Below are positions 41,428-54,411 of a DNA stretch of 64,000 nt, piece after piece. Under the pieces are notes generated by a model. The model saw only the letters and a program-made list of their open reading frames with translations. It was not told where the DNA came from and did no database searches. Location of the stretch: assembly GCA_031216915.1 (NCBI GenBank), contig CM062291.1, positions 35,778,484 through 35,842,483 of the forward strand, given 5' to 3'. Made by a program: the position numbers and the translations under genes. Position 1 is the stretch's first letter. Each line of letters opens with the position of its first letter. Source of the stretch: Pictodentalium vernedei. Lineage: Eukaryota; Mollusca; Scaphopoda; Dentaliida; Dentaliidae.

Positions 41428-41471
41428 TAGTTGGGCCTTTTAAGAATCAACAGTTCACATAACTAATGGAA

Positions 41472-42010
41472 GTGTCAATGACACTGTAGCTTAACTTGTC
41501 TGTGTGTTGTGTTTGATGAAAAGGATAATGTTCAATGTTTATGAAAGGATTATGAAATAAGACAAGAATTCTGATAATTGGGAATATGTTAATTTCTGTT
41601 CCCTGTATGCTATATTTTTAATAAAAATAATATGAAGTGTACACTGTATTAAAGAAGTGAGGGGTGGGTTAATGTGTCCCTCACAGTTAACGTATGTCAA
41701 CAAAAGTTACCAAGTTACAGTGAAATTATTCCAAAACGAGCCATCCTATCAAGTTACAATGAAATCCCTTCATAAATATGGCCTGTAGACTGTGCTAAAG
41801 GTTTTCGGGCTTCAGGCCTGTGTAGCCATCACGGTTGACCAATTGCAACTAAAGGGGACGTCATTATCTCAACATTATACGGAGTCATTCTACCAAGTTA
41901 CAATAAAATCCCTTCACAAATACGACCTGTAGTCTGTACTAAAGTTTTTCGGGTTTTGGGCTCGGGCAGCCATCATGGTTGAATGATCGCGACCAAAAGA
42001 TGAGCTAAAA
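41472..42010 (+). mobile_element. Short relative of the composite tandem element
   Basis: The 5' hairpin GTGTCAATGACAC with arm TAGCTTAACTTG, and the 3' end AAAGATGAGCTAAAA. Inside, two units share AGTTACAATGAAATCCCTTC. Confidence 0.5.
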
Positions 42011-42664
42011 ATGTAAATGTTGGAGACATCACTGTGTTAAAAAGAGTAAACTCAATAATCTCAGTCTGTATATAAGGCAAAAACTGAACTCATTCTGGAT
42101 ATAAGATAAACTCAATAAGGCCTAAAAAAAAAAGTAAAAAAATCTGTTTCTCAGGTCCTCTTGCATGGATATTCAGGCTTGTAAAAATTTTAATTTTGCT
42201 TAACCTAAAAAAAGGGTTTTATTGCTTTTGCAAAAATAATTTGCTTAACCATTCATAGTTCGCTTAACCCATTTGCATAAAATGATGCTTTGAAATGTTT
42301 CTGTTGAACATTTTGCATGAACGAAGAATCAGTTATGTAAGGCATGATTTGCTTAACCCTTGCATGAACTAAACTAAAGTTCACGCAATTTTGACAAGCC
42401 TGACATTTTGGCTGCCACGAGTTCTCTTTTTATTATCAATGTAAACTACAAAATAAACTAGATGGTGCCATTTGTGTGCGAAGCACACTATAGTATATCC
42501 CCGCATTTGCACTTTCCTTTTTGGTTAGTGCAGGATACAGACTTGGATAAAAAGGCTTCACGCATGTGTGTGATTTAAAATGATAAAACAGTATTTAATT
42601 TCCTTCTGAAGACTCACATGTGAAACTACTTCAATATTTCAAACAAGATACTTCACCCAACATG

Positions 42665-43385
42665 TAGAGATGGGCAATATACCGAAAAACCAAACCGATA
42701 CCGATATCATGGGGACACCGAAAAACCGAACCGACCCAATCTTTGAATACCGAAACCAACGGTATTTTCAATTTTCCCTGTGCATTTGCTATTTATAAGG
42801 CCTTGATGAGGATTGATAGCAGATGAAGTGTTCATTTTCATGAAAGAAGTGACTGATTTTATTTTTCAGTTTTGTTAAGCCTTAAGGACCAGGGCAGTTG
42901 TACTAAATTGTCAATAGTCTACGACCTGTACATGTCCAGTTGCTTAGCAGTGATTTCTAGCCAAGTCTTGGCTGCCTTAACAGGCAGCCAAGACTTGGCT
43001 TGAAATCACTGACCAGATAATTTTACTACTGTCATCAGGCCCACCTAAAGATGACATATTCAGGACACACATTCTATGATTACAGACACCTTAAGTGGAG
43101 CTTGAAAGGTTAAGGCGTATTTAGAACAAGTCACCAAATTACTGTAGATATGATCTGTGTTGACAAAAGAATGACAATGTTGAGCCCATTAACAATGGCA
43201 TGTGTAGCACTGTGATAGAATGATACAAGAACAACTTATTCTGTATTTTTCTGACATGGATTCTCCTTTGGTACTATCAGTGAATCTGAAGTCACATACC
43301 GAATACCGAACCGATACCGTGGTATGCCCACACAAAAATACCGAAACCGATACCGAACTCAAAATTCCAATACCGCCCATCTCTA
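42665..43385. mobile_element. hAT-type non-autonomous element
   Basis: Ends TAGAGATGGGC and GCCCATCTCTA. The 8-bp target duplication CCAACATG is at 42657-42664 and 43386-43393. Subterminal regions are rich in ACCGAAAC/ATACCGAA repeats. A 30-bp-stem hairpin lies at 42948-43011. It is 721 bp with no transposase frame. TIRs and 8-bp duplication support the hAT superfamily. Confidence 0.85.
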
Positions 43386-43435
43386 CCAACATGATGTATA
43401 AAGGGTGGTGTTCTGATCACATCATTGTCACATGA

Positions 43436-46400
43436 TTGAAAACCACTTGGACCCAAATCAAAATTCCAAAACCTTCATGCACATCTACAGATGCCATCTG
43501 AACATGTTAACATGGTTTCAACGTTTCGAATTCAATACTCCAAAAGCCTTTGAGTGCACAAAGATTTTCTAAAAACAAAAGTGGTTCCACTGGAACCACT
43601 TGGACCCAAATCAAAATTCCAAAACCCTCATGCACATCTACAGATGCTATCTGAACATGTTAACATGGTTTAAACGTTTCAGATTCAATACCCTACGAGC
43701 CTTTGAGCGGACAAAGATTTTTCTAAGGATAAAAGTGGTTCCACTGGAACCACCTGGAACCAAATCAAAATTCCGAAACCTTTATGCACATCTACAGATG
43801 CTATCTGAACATGTTAACATGGTTTAAACATTTCAAATTCAATACCCTAAGAGCCTTTGAGCGGACAAAGATTTTCTGTGGATAAAAGTTGTTCCACTGG
43901 AACCACATGGAACCAAATTGAAATTCCGAAACCTTAATGCACATCTACAGATGCTATCTGAACATGATAACATGGTTTAAATGTTTCAAATTCATTACCC
44001 TAAGAGCCTTTGAGTGGACAAAGATTTTCTAAGGATAAAAGTGGTTCCACTGGAACCACCTGGAACAAAATAAAAATTCTGAAACCTTCATGCACATCTA
44101 CAGATGCTATCTGAACATGTTAACATGGTTTAAACGTTTCGAATTCAATACCCTAAGAGCCTTTGAGCAGACAAAGATTTTCTGAGGGTAAAAGTGGTTC
44201 CACTGGAACCACTTGGACCCAAATGAAAATTCCAAAACCTTCATGCACATCTACAGATGCTATATGAACATGTTAACATGGTTTAAACGTTTCAAATTCA
44301 ATACCCTAAGAGCCTTTGAGCGGACAAAGATTCTCTAAGGATAAAAGTGGTTCCACTGGAACCACTTGGACCCAAATCAAAATTCCGAAACCTTCATGCA
44401 CATCTACAGATGCTATCTGAACATGTTAACATGGTTTAAACGTTTCGAATTCAATACCCTAAGAACCTTTGAGCAGACAAAGATTTTCTAAGGATAAAAG
44501 TGGTTCCACTGGAACCACCTGGAACCAAATCAAAATTCCGAAACCTTCATGCACATCTACAGATGCTATCTGAACATGTTAACATGGTTTAAATGTTTCG
44601 AATTCAATACCCTAAGAGCCTTTGAGCAGACAAAGATTTTCTAAGGATAAAAGTGGTTCCACTGGAACCACTTGGACCCAAATCAAAATTCCAAAACCTT
44701 CATGCACATCTACAGATGCTATCTGAACATGTTAACATGGTTTAAATGTTTCAAATTGAATACCCTACAAGCCTTTTAGCGGACAATGATTTTCTGAGGG
44801 TAAAAGTGTTTCCACTGGAACCACTTGGACCCAAATCAAAATTCCAAAACCTTCATGCACATCTACAGATGCTATCTGAACATGTTAACATGGTTTAAAT
44901 GTTTCAAATTCAATACCCTACGAGCCTTTGAGTCGACAAAGATTTTCTAAGGATAAAAGTGGTTCCACTGGAACCACCTGGAACCAAATAAAAATTCTGA
45001 AACCTTCATGCACATCTACAGATGCTACCTGAACATGTTAACATGGTTTAAACATTTCGAATTCAATACCCTAAGAGCCTTTGAGCGGACAAAGATTTTC
45101 TAAGGGTAAAAGTGGTTCCACTGGAACCACTTGGACCCAAATCAAAATTGGGAAACCCTCATGCACATCTACAGATGCTATCTGAACATGTTAACATGGT
45201 TTAAACGTTTTGAATTTAATACCCTAAGAGCCTTTGAGCGGACAAAGATTTTCTAAGGATAAAAGTGGTTCCACTGGAACCACTTGGATCCAAATCAAAA
45301 TTCCAAAACCTTCATGCACATCTACAGATGCTATCTGAACATGTTAACATGGTTTAAACGTTTCGAATTCAATACCCTAAGAACCTTTGAGCGGACAAAG
45401 ATTTTCTAAGGATAAAAGTGGTTCCACTGGAACCACCTGGAACCAAATCAAAATTCCGAAACCTTCATGCACATCTACAGATGCTCTCTGAACATGTTAA
45501 CATGGTTTAAACATTTCGAATTCAATACCCTAAGAGCCTTTGAGCGGACAAAGACTTTCTAAGGATAAAAGTGGTTCCACTGGAACCACTTGGACCCAAA
45601 TCAAAATTCCAAAACCTTCATGCACATCTACAGATGCTATCTGAACATGTTAACATGGTTTAAACGTTTCAAATTCAATACCCTATGAGCCTTTGTGTGG
45701 ACAAAGATTTTCTAAGGATGAAAGTGGTTCCACTGGAACCACCTGGAACCAAATAAAAATTCCAAAACCTTCATGCACATCTACAGATGCTATCTGAACA
45801 TGTTAACATGGTTTAAACGTTTCGAATTCAATACCCTAACAGCCTTTGAGCGGACAAAGATTTTCTGAGGGTAAAAGTGGTTCCACTGGAACCACTTGGA
45901 CCCAAATGAAAATTCCAAAACCTTCATGCACATCTACAGATGCTATCTGAACATGTTAACATGGTTTAAACATTTCGAATTCAATACCCTAAGAGCCTTT
46001 GAGCGGAAAAGATTTTGTAAGGATAAAAGTGGTTCCACTGGAACCACTTGGACCCAAATCAAAATTCCGAAACCTTCATGCACATCTACAGATGCTATCT
46101 GAACATGTTAACATGGTTTAAACGTTTCGAATTCAATATCCTAAGAACCTTTGAGCGGACAAAGATTTTCTAAGGATAAAAGTGGTTCCACTGGAACCAC
46201 CTGGAACAAAATCAAAATTCCGAAACCTTCATGCACATCTACAGATGCTATCTGAACATGTTAACATGGTTTAAATGTTTCGAATTCAATACCCTAAGAG
46301 CCTTTGAGCGGACAAAGATTTTCTGAGGGTAAAAGTGGTTCCACTGGAACCACTTGGACCCAAAAAAAATTCCGAAACCTTCATGCACATCTACAGATGC

Positions 46401-46756
46401 TATCTGAACATGTTAACATGGTTTAAAAGTTTCGAATTCAATACCCTAAGAGCCTTTGAGCAGACAAAGATTTTCTAAGGATAAAAGTGGTTCCACTGGA
46501 ACCACTTGGACCCAAATCAAAATTCCGAAACCTTCATGCACATCTACAGATGCTATCTGAACATGCTAACATGGTTTAAACGTATCGAATTCAATACCCT
46601 AAGAACCTTTGAATGGACAAAGATTTTCTAAGGATAAAAATGGTTCCACTGGAACCACTTGGAACCAAATCAAAATCCCGAAACCTTCATGCACATGTAC
46701 TGGTGATACCTGAACACATTAGCATAGTTCAAACATTAATGCAAGTGAATGTAACA
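43436..46756. repeat. 153-bp tandem satellite array, part 1
   Basis: About 21 units of 153-154 bp with CATGCACATCTACAGATGCT and GAACATGTTAACATGGTTTA. Each unit contains the small inverted repeat GTGGTTCCACTGGAACCAC. The last unit diverges into CTGGTGATACCTGAACAC before the microsatellite. Confidence 0.95.
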
Positions 46757-46760
46757 CCTG

Positions 46761-46849
46761 ACGGACGTACGGAAGGACGGATGGACGGACGGACAGACGG
46801 ACGGATGGACGGACGTACGGACGTACGTACGTACGTACGGACGGACGGA
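46761..46849. repeat. (ACGG)n microsatellite, internal copy
   Basis: ACGG/ACGT units directly after array part 1, followed by GATAACGACAATATCCCCGA and then directly by more array. This marks an internal former 3' end. Confidence 0.93.
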
Positions 46850-46871
46850 GATAACGACAATATCCCCGACA

Positions 46872-48900
46872 ATACCCTAAGATGCTATCTGAACATGTTA
46901 ACATGGTTTAAATGTTTCAAATTGAATACCCTACGAGCCTTTTAGCGGACAAAGATTTTCTGAGGGTAAAAGTGTTTCAACTGGAACCACTTGGACCCAA
47001 ATCAAAATTCCAAAACCTTCATGCACATCTACAGATGCTATCTGAACATGTTAACATGGTTTAAATGTTTCAAATTCAATACCCTACGAGCCTTTGAGTC
47101 GACAAAGATTTTCTAAGGATAAAAGTGGTTCCACTGGAACCACCTGGAACCAAATCAAAATTCTGAAACCTTCATGCACATCTACAGATGCTATCTGAAC
47201 ATGTTAACATGGTTTAAACGTTTCGAATTCAATACCCTAAGAGCCTTTGAGCGGACAAAGATTTTCTGAGGGTAAAAGTGGTTCCACTGGAACCACTTGG
47301 ACCCAAATCAAAATTGTGAAACCCTCATGCACATCTACAGATGCTATCTGAACATGTTAACATGGTTTAAACGTTTCGAATTTAATACCCTATGAGCCTT
47401 TGAGCGGACAAAGATTTTCTAAGGATAAAAGTGGTTCCACTGAAACCACTTGGACCCAAATCAAAATTCCGAAACCTTCATGCACATCTACAGATGCTAT
47501 CTGAACATGTTAACATGGTTTAAACGTTTCGAATTCAATACCCTAAGAACCTTTGAGCGGACAAAGATTTTCTAAGGATAAAAGTGGTTCCACTGGAACC
47601 ACCTGGAACCAAATCAAAATTCCGAAACCTTCATGCACATCTACAGATGCTCTCTGAACATGTTAACATGGTTTAAACGTTTCGAATTCAATACCCTAAG
47701 AGCCTTTGAGCGGACAAAGACTTTCTAAGGATAAAAGTGGTTCCACTGGAACCACTTGGACCCAAATCAAAATTCCAAAACCTTCATGCACATCTACAGA
47801 TGCTATCTGAACATGTTAACATGGTTTAAACGTTTCAAATTCAATACCCTACGAGCCTTTGTGTGGACAAAGATTTTCTAAGGATAAAAGTGGTTCCACT
47901 GGAACCACCTGGAACCACCTGGAACCAAATAAAATTTCCGAAACCTTCATGCACATCTACAGATGCTATCTGAACATGTTAACATGGTTTAAACATTTCA
48001 AATTCAATACCCTAAGAGCCTTTGAGCGGACAAAGATTTTCTAAGGGTAAAAGTGGTTCCACTGGAACCACTTGGACCCAAATGAAAATTCCAAAACCTT
48101 CATGCACATCTACAGATGCTATCTGAACATGTTAACATGGTTTAAACATTTCGAATTCAATACCCTAAGAGCCTTTGAGCGGACAAAGATTTTGTAAGGA
48201 TAAAAGTGGTTCCACTGGAACCACTTGGACCCAAATCAAAATTCCGAAACCTTCATGCACATCTACAGATGCTATCTGAACATGTTAACATGGTTTAAAC
48301 GTTTCGAATTCAATACCCTAAGAACCTTTGAGCGGACAAAGATTTTCTAAGGATAAAAGTGGTTCCACTGGAACCACCTGGAACAAAATCAAAATTCCGA
48401 AACCTTCATGCACATCTACAGATGCTATCTGAACATGTTAACATGGTTTAAATGTTTCGAATTCAATACCCTAAGAGCCTTTGAGCGGACAAAGATTTTC
48501 TGAGGGTAAAAGTGGTTCCACTGGAACCACTTGGACCCAAATCAAAATTCCGAAACCTTCATGCACATCTACAGATGCTATCTGAACCTGTTAACATGGT
48601 TTAAAAGTTTCGAATTCAATACCCTAAGAGCCTTTGAGCGGACAAGGATTTTCTAAGGATAAAAGTGGTTCCACTGGAACCACTTGGACCCAAATCAAAA
48701 TTCCGAAACCTTCATGCACATCTACAGATGCTATCTGAACATGTTAACATGGTTTAAACGTATCGAATTCAATACCCTAAGAACCTTTGAGCGGACAAAG
48801 ATTTTCTAAGGATAAAAATGGTTCCACTGGAACCACTTGGAACCAAATCAAAATCCCGAAACCTTCATGCACATGAACTGGTGATACCTGAACACATTAG
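46872..48900. repeat. 153-bp tandem satellite array, part 2
   Basis: About 13 units. Their order of variants follows that of the last 13 units of part 1, ending in the same diverged unit (GGTGATACCTGAACACATTA). It is therefore a block duplication of about 2.17 kb. Confidence 0.9.
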
Positions 48901-48934
48901 CATAGTTTAAACATTAATGCAAGTGAATGTAACA

Positions 48935-49027
48935 CCGGACGGACGGACGGACGGATGGACGGACGGACGGACGGACGGACGGACGGACGGACGGACGGAC
49001 GGACGTACGTACGTACGTACGGACGGA
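48935..49027. repeat. (ACGG)n microsatellite, terminal copy
   Basis: About 23 units of ACGG with a few ACGT, immediately before the 3' terminal hairpin at 49040-49060. Confidence 0.95.
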
Positions 49028-49240
49028 GATAACGACAATATCCCCGACGAAAGCGGGGATAAAAATAAATTAGTTTATGCCAAGTTAACAAGTGCAGGGC
49101 TTATATTTCATCTTAATTTGGGAGATTCATTTGGATTCTCGCAAAAATATGTGGGAGAATCCATATCTGCTATGAGTGTCCCAGGATTCCAGGAGTCTAC
49201 CATGGTTGAACCCCAGTTGTATACTGGTAACACATGTTAA

Positions 49241-49479
49241 CCCTTTACTCAACACAGCTTTTTAATTTTAAAAACATTAACTAAATTTGATAATTTTTGA
49301 CAAAACAAACAATATTTACCAATAAAACCTTACAAATATGGCTGTCATGGGAACCGGCTTATTGAGCTAGTTCCAATGAAGTCATATTTGTACAATTTTA
49401 TTGACGACGTGACATGATATTTCAGTTCATGTTAGCCTTGTATTGGTTAATATTTGCCACCACTGTGTTAGGTAAAGGG
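49241..49479. mobile_element. TTAA element (divergent centre)
   Basis: TTAA at 49237-49240 and 49480-49483, ends CCCTTTACTCAACAC and GTGTTAGGTAAAGGG. The interior lacks the usual palindrome but retains AACCGGCTTATTGAGCTAGT. Confidence 0.8.
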
Positions 49480-49483
49480 TTAA

Positions 49484-49929
49484 CTTGACTCCATTTTTTT
49501 CACATAAATCCTAGCAGACGAGCAGCTGGTTTGTTGCATGAATCTTTGTGTGAATCGATTCTCAGATTCTTGTCAAAATATAAGCTCTGCAGGTGCACCA
49601 CATCGATATCTCCCACCAAGATAGCTTTCTGAGAAGGATGCCATTAAAACAAGAGTTTTAAATTTTTATCAGTGTGGATCCCTGATAAACAATTTGGGGT
49701 AACTTCAGCAAAACTATTCAGATAAGGTTGGAATGCAAATGCTTTTCACTTCATTGTCTTATTTGGTCAGAGACCAAAAATAATTGGAATCGCTTAGTAA
49801 TCTGTTAGAAAATTTGTCAATTTAAAAAAAAAATAAAGTATATTAGGGCTAAGTTGGGCAAAATAGATCGGGTGAGGTTGGTATGCAAACTCATTAAATT
49901 CTATCGTCCTGTGGGGTCACACACCAAAA
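49484..49929. other. UBR5 intron, no gene
   Basis: AT-rich sequence with nothing recognised. It is the left flank of DIRS copy 3. Confidence 0.5.
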
Positions 49930-49967
49930 GTTAAAAAATTTATAGTAATTTCTATATTTTTTATACT

Positions 49968-50155
49968 TACCAATGACCCAGACATAGCTGGTGCTAACTC
50001 TTAAAATATAGGGCCAAACACAAATTTTGCCCCCCAATCCCCAAAATTTGCATCTAAAACCAAAGAAAACATGTCCTGAATGGCTCTCCACACTTCACCT
50101 CTACTGCGCATGCGCAGTGTCAAGGACGTTCCGAAATTGGCGCCATTAATCATTC
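49968..50155. repeat. DIRS copy 3 inverted terminal repeat, left
   Basis: 188 bp, the inverted match of 56677-56864, with an intact CTGCGCATGCGCAG core. Confidence 0.92.
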
Positions 50156-50231
50156 TAATAACCAGTGCCTGGTAAGCGCTATGTACTCAGCGGGGAGGCA
50201 AGAGTTCCCAACTCCTGGGAGGGCCATCCCC

Positions 50232-50320
50232 GTCTGGGTCATTGGTAAGTATAAAAAATATAGAAATTACTATCAATTTTTTAACATTTTTATACTGTAC
50301 CAATGACCCAGACATAGCTG
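50232..50320. repeat. DIRS copy 3 internal complementary region
   Basis: 89 bp, complementary to the fused ends of this copy, including its private variants (ATATAGAAATTAC and GACATAGCTG), with one late mismatch. Confidence 0.92.
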
Positions 50321-50912
50321 AATAGTAAAAAGGCTGGAGGGCCAAGGACATAGAGCAAGATGGAATACGCTCAATAATATAAAATAGAGTCATCCCCTCT
50401 AGGGAAAAAGAAGTAATAAGCCTTACATGTATCTTTCTTACTTATGATAAATTAGAAAGATACAACACCTTCCAAAATTGAGCATCATATATCCATGTAC
50501 TCTATTAATATCCAATATAATCCTTATACTAATAATTTTTAAAGTAAGCCAATAAATAAAGTAAGTCTAGAGAATAGAGACTCTTATACTTCTTAAAAGT
50601 GTCTGAGGATTGCATAATCATGTCCGTTGACGCGTGCTATATTCAAAAGCTATACTTTAAAAACTAAGACTTGAATGAATTTTTAAAACATAAACTTCTC
50701 ACTAAACAACCATCCCAATAACAGCTCAGAATTACTAACTCCGGAGGAAGTATCCCCTTGTTTTCATAGTAAAACAGGTGACCCAAGGGAACACCCTCCA
50801 CCCCCCCCCCCCACCCTTTTTCTTGCCCTGGGTCAAATAACCCAGAGCGAAGAGGGCAGCAGAACGGAGTCACTGCCGAAACAGACAGCCTACCTAGCTA
50901 TAGTAGCAACTG

Positions 50913-52098
50913 TTAAGTGAATGACATTCTGAGCAGTAGATAATAGACCTAACAATAGAGGCCTCCAGAAATGGACTTGATATTTCTGAGATAAAAATTC
51001 ATGAATGTGGATGGCTGAGCGCAATGAGCAGCCTTCAAAAATCTATAATAGCGACACTATTAATGTAAGCCCAAGATGTAGAAGAACTCTTACTTCATGA
51101 GCCGAAATCTTAAGCACAACTGCTGAGTCAATGATATACCATAAGCAGTACCGATAGTTAATAGAATCCATTAACAATAGAATGGAGCGTAACGTCCTTC
51201 TACTAGGCATCAAAGACAGAAGAAGCTTACGCCCGTAGTAATAAACAGATATCTGTTTATAAATACATAAACTCTAACCGGAAAGAGTAAAGGCCTATGC
51301 CCGTACGAAGACGGAAGGACCTTAATAACAATAGGTTCCGGATATTAGGAGCCTAATTCTTATGCAAAAATCCAACCTAAATAGTAACGGAAGTAGTGAT
51401 TCCGAAACTACGAAAGTGAAAATCATCCATCGATAGTGCATGAAACTCACTGACTCTTCAGTAAAAGAGAAGCCAACAGAATTACTGTCTAAAAGGTCAG
51501 AATTTGAAAACTACTGTATCCAGAGGCTCAAATGATTACTTAGCTAAATAAGAACCGAAGTTAAATTCCATATAGGAATTTAATCTAAAGATTCTAAGTC
51601 TATTTATCAAAAAGTTATTAATTGAGTTAGATAAAGAGACATAAGACTCAATTGTAAACTATCATAGAGTGCATAGGTATGAGGTAACCTAAACCTATAA
51701 CCTTAATAATAAGAGGCTGCAGTAGATCTTGTCAAACAAGTATACTAAAAAGTTGCAATGAGTAGAATGGAGGGATCAACAATATGAACATAGTGATCCC
51801 TACACCAACGACGGAAGAGCCTCCACTTTAGCCGCATAGAATAGCGAAGAAGAGGATCTCCTATAGTAAGAAATCGCGTCCAAAGCTCGTCCAGTACAAT
51901 GCTTACAATGCAATACGGACCACACAACGGAATACGTGAAGGTTGCGACCTTGCGGGTTGTGATAAAGATGACACGATTTACCCAGCGAAAAAAGATCCT
52001 CACATTGAGGAAGATTTCGCGTTAAGTCCAACAGTAGACATCAGAGTAAATTACCCACGGTCTCTGTGAAGATAGAGATGCTATCAACAGAAATGTAT
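50913..52098 (-). pseudogene. DIRS tyrosine recombinase pseudogene, copy 3
   Basis: Aligns end to end with the recombinase frame of copies 1 and 2 but contains many single-base deletions and stops. No part longer than about 75 codons remains open. Confidence 0.85.
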
Positions 52099-52829
52099 TG
52101 TGGTTGTTTATCTTAGCAATACCTGCTGAAACAACAGCGCCGGAGGATACGCGTATCCTATCATTCCGTCCTATTAGATCAATAGAGCGTTAACAACATT
52201 AGCTCAGAGATCCGGACAAGCCAACACATACGTCTGCAATTGATTAGCAAGCTGTGTCGTAAATAAATTATCATTGGGCGCTCCCATAGATAGCAAATCT
52301 GATTGAATACTTGTTTGTTGAGAGTCCATTCTGACGGCAACAAGCGACCCCTAAGTGAACGGGAGTCCGGTAAAACAATCAGACGACCCGGAATATGACG
52401 GACCGAAACAGAACTTGGTGTACTATAACCAACAAACGGATTCTTTCCATTAAATAGAATAACGGAAACGAATGAGTGCCTCCCTGGTTCCGGAGATACG
52501 CCACTACTGTCGAATTAACGGACAGGATTTGGACATGCGTTTCTGAATAATGTTCATGCAATGACATAAAACAAGCCTAAAAAAAAACATTATTCCGCGG
52601 AAGATAATTGCTTGCTTAGAGACTGCGGAACCCAAAGACCCTGGCACTTGGAATCCGTTGTGATCAATATTATATCCCAATCTGTTTGACTGGCAACCGT
52701 CATAACTATAACACTCGGATCCGGCAACTGCAGTGGGACTCTCTGAGTCAACCACCGAATGTTTGCCCCAGTCTGAATCTCTTGTAACACTAGATAGACA
52801 AGAGAACGTGTAAATCGAGCAATTCCTGG
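51850..52829 (-). pseudogene. DIRS RNase H / RT C-terminal remnant, copy 3
   Basis: Short frames retain CQGLWVPQS and HVQILSVNSTVVAYLRNQGG from the RNase H region. The YLDD-bearing palm is missing because of the deletion ending near 52830. It overlaps the recombinase remnant as in intact copies. Confidence 0.82.
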
Positions 52830-52834
52830 ATTGC

Positions 52835-54411
52835 TGAAAAGTTGCCGTCGAAGAGAGGCTTCTCCGAGAACGAAGCGACTCTGAGAGAGTTCTTCACCCT
52901 ACTATCCACGCGCGTGGATGTAGCTAGGGCTTCGTCACGTCTAACCAACTCCAATCAGCCACTGAAGGGCGGAGTTATACGTGAACAAACTACTGCCCTC
53001 AAAAGAAATCACATTGAGAATAATATCCCGTAAATCTTTTCTTGAAGACGTAATGATAACGCCTGAGTAAGGTGGATTACGTATGATAAAGCGTCTAAGT
53101 TAAGTCTACTAGACATCATTGTCGTTTCCAACATTGTGGTTGGAAAAGACATAGACGGCGAAAAAGAATATTTCCAGTCTTTAACCACGCCGTCTAGATG
53201 CATATGAACTCTCGGTATGCCCTGCTCTGCCAAAATAAATTATTCGTATAAATGATAAAACGGCAGAAATGAGCATTGCGGACAAGAAACTAAACTATCA
53301 TGTTTGGTAGCAGGCTTATATGCATATATAGCGTCGAAAAATAAAACACATGTTGTAATGACATTATTGGACTGCGTCAGTAAGTCAGGGACAATGTCCC
53401 TGAACCGATCCAAAATTCCGTGTCCAATGACGCTAAAAGTCTCTTATCCAACATCGCAGCAATGTAGTCCGAAATAACAATCACTGGAAGATAATGCCAG
53501 AAGATATGAATGGCAGCTTCCGATGCTACGAAAGGGAAAACTCGAAATCTTTCGAATCCCTTTCGCCATCCTGTCGGACCCTATAAAGCGTTCGGTCGTC
53601 CGTACCTGATGCAACCACGGACCGCACCGACCCAGCACCGTCAGATAATTCCTGATTCGAGTAAGAAACTGTCGATTGCTGGGATGCTGCGAAACAACTG
53701 TGCTAACTTGGATAGCACGTCCGTCACTGAGGCCTGAGGAGAAGCAGTCCTACAATGCATTGCCGCTGGAAGCTCCGTGATCGTTACCCCTTGCATACTA
53801 CCAATATGCGAGCGAACGGAGTATATAGGCCTCGTGTCCCTTGGCTACCAGATGGCGTGACCTATTCGCCGTGGAATCACTGAATGACGAAACTGATCGG
53901 ATACTCGAGGTCACGTAGTCAATGTGTGATCGTGCGCCCTGCTGTGAGGATGAGGAAGCATTATCAACAGTCTCTCGGACTGTCAATATAACGGAGTGTT
54001 CCGACCGACAGACATATGCTCCGAATGTAAAATATCTGAACCACAACATGCGGTCCCCTATGTTGTTGGACGAGAGAGGGACCTCTCGCTCACAGCCCGG
54101 ACGGACCTGGACAAGCCAGTAACCGGACTAACAGGCTTCCTCCGATCTGTCCTCAATCTGCCGTCACTGGGTGAGTACTAAAGTAATTATAGTGCTCGCA
54201 TCACCCGAATCTCCTTCCTAGACCGCAACGGACGAACCCGGCAGCCGAACCATTCGATGAATGCACGCTACACCGGGTGAGCTAGCGAATGTCACTCCGT
54301 CGATCCTACCAGGGATCTCTTAGGCGATAGACATATTCCATGAGCACTAATTGCCGCTAACTCTTCATTAACTATGACGACAGAGGCACACTTTTGAAAG
54401 ACATCTCCGTA
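52835..54411 (-). pseudogene. DIRS Gag remnant, first segment, copy 3
   Basis: Matches copy 1 from about 12428 to 13970 with frameshifts. It preserves pieces such as LNLDALSYVIHLTQALSLRLQ. Its upstream end abuts a second gag segment. Confidence 0.8.

Larger units (their letters stand above)
42458..49065 (+). mobile_element. Helentron-like element with 153-bp array and (ACGG)n
   Basis: The 5' hairpin GTGTGCGAAGCACAC is followed by the arm TATATCCCCGC. The 3' end is the hairpin ATCCCCGACGAAAGCGGGGA (stem 7 bp), preceded by an (ACGG)n tract. A 153-bp satellite fills the body. The array, then (ACGG)n, then terminal hairpin order matches bivalve pearl-type elements. A hAT element has entered between the 5' end and the array. 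Confidence 0.6.

Noticed and set aside
46613-49240. Open frames with repeated Asp-Gly-Arg-Thr residues
   Set aside because: Shadow of the (ACGG)n tracts and of the 153-bp satellite.
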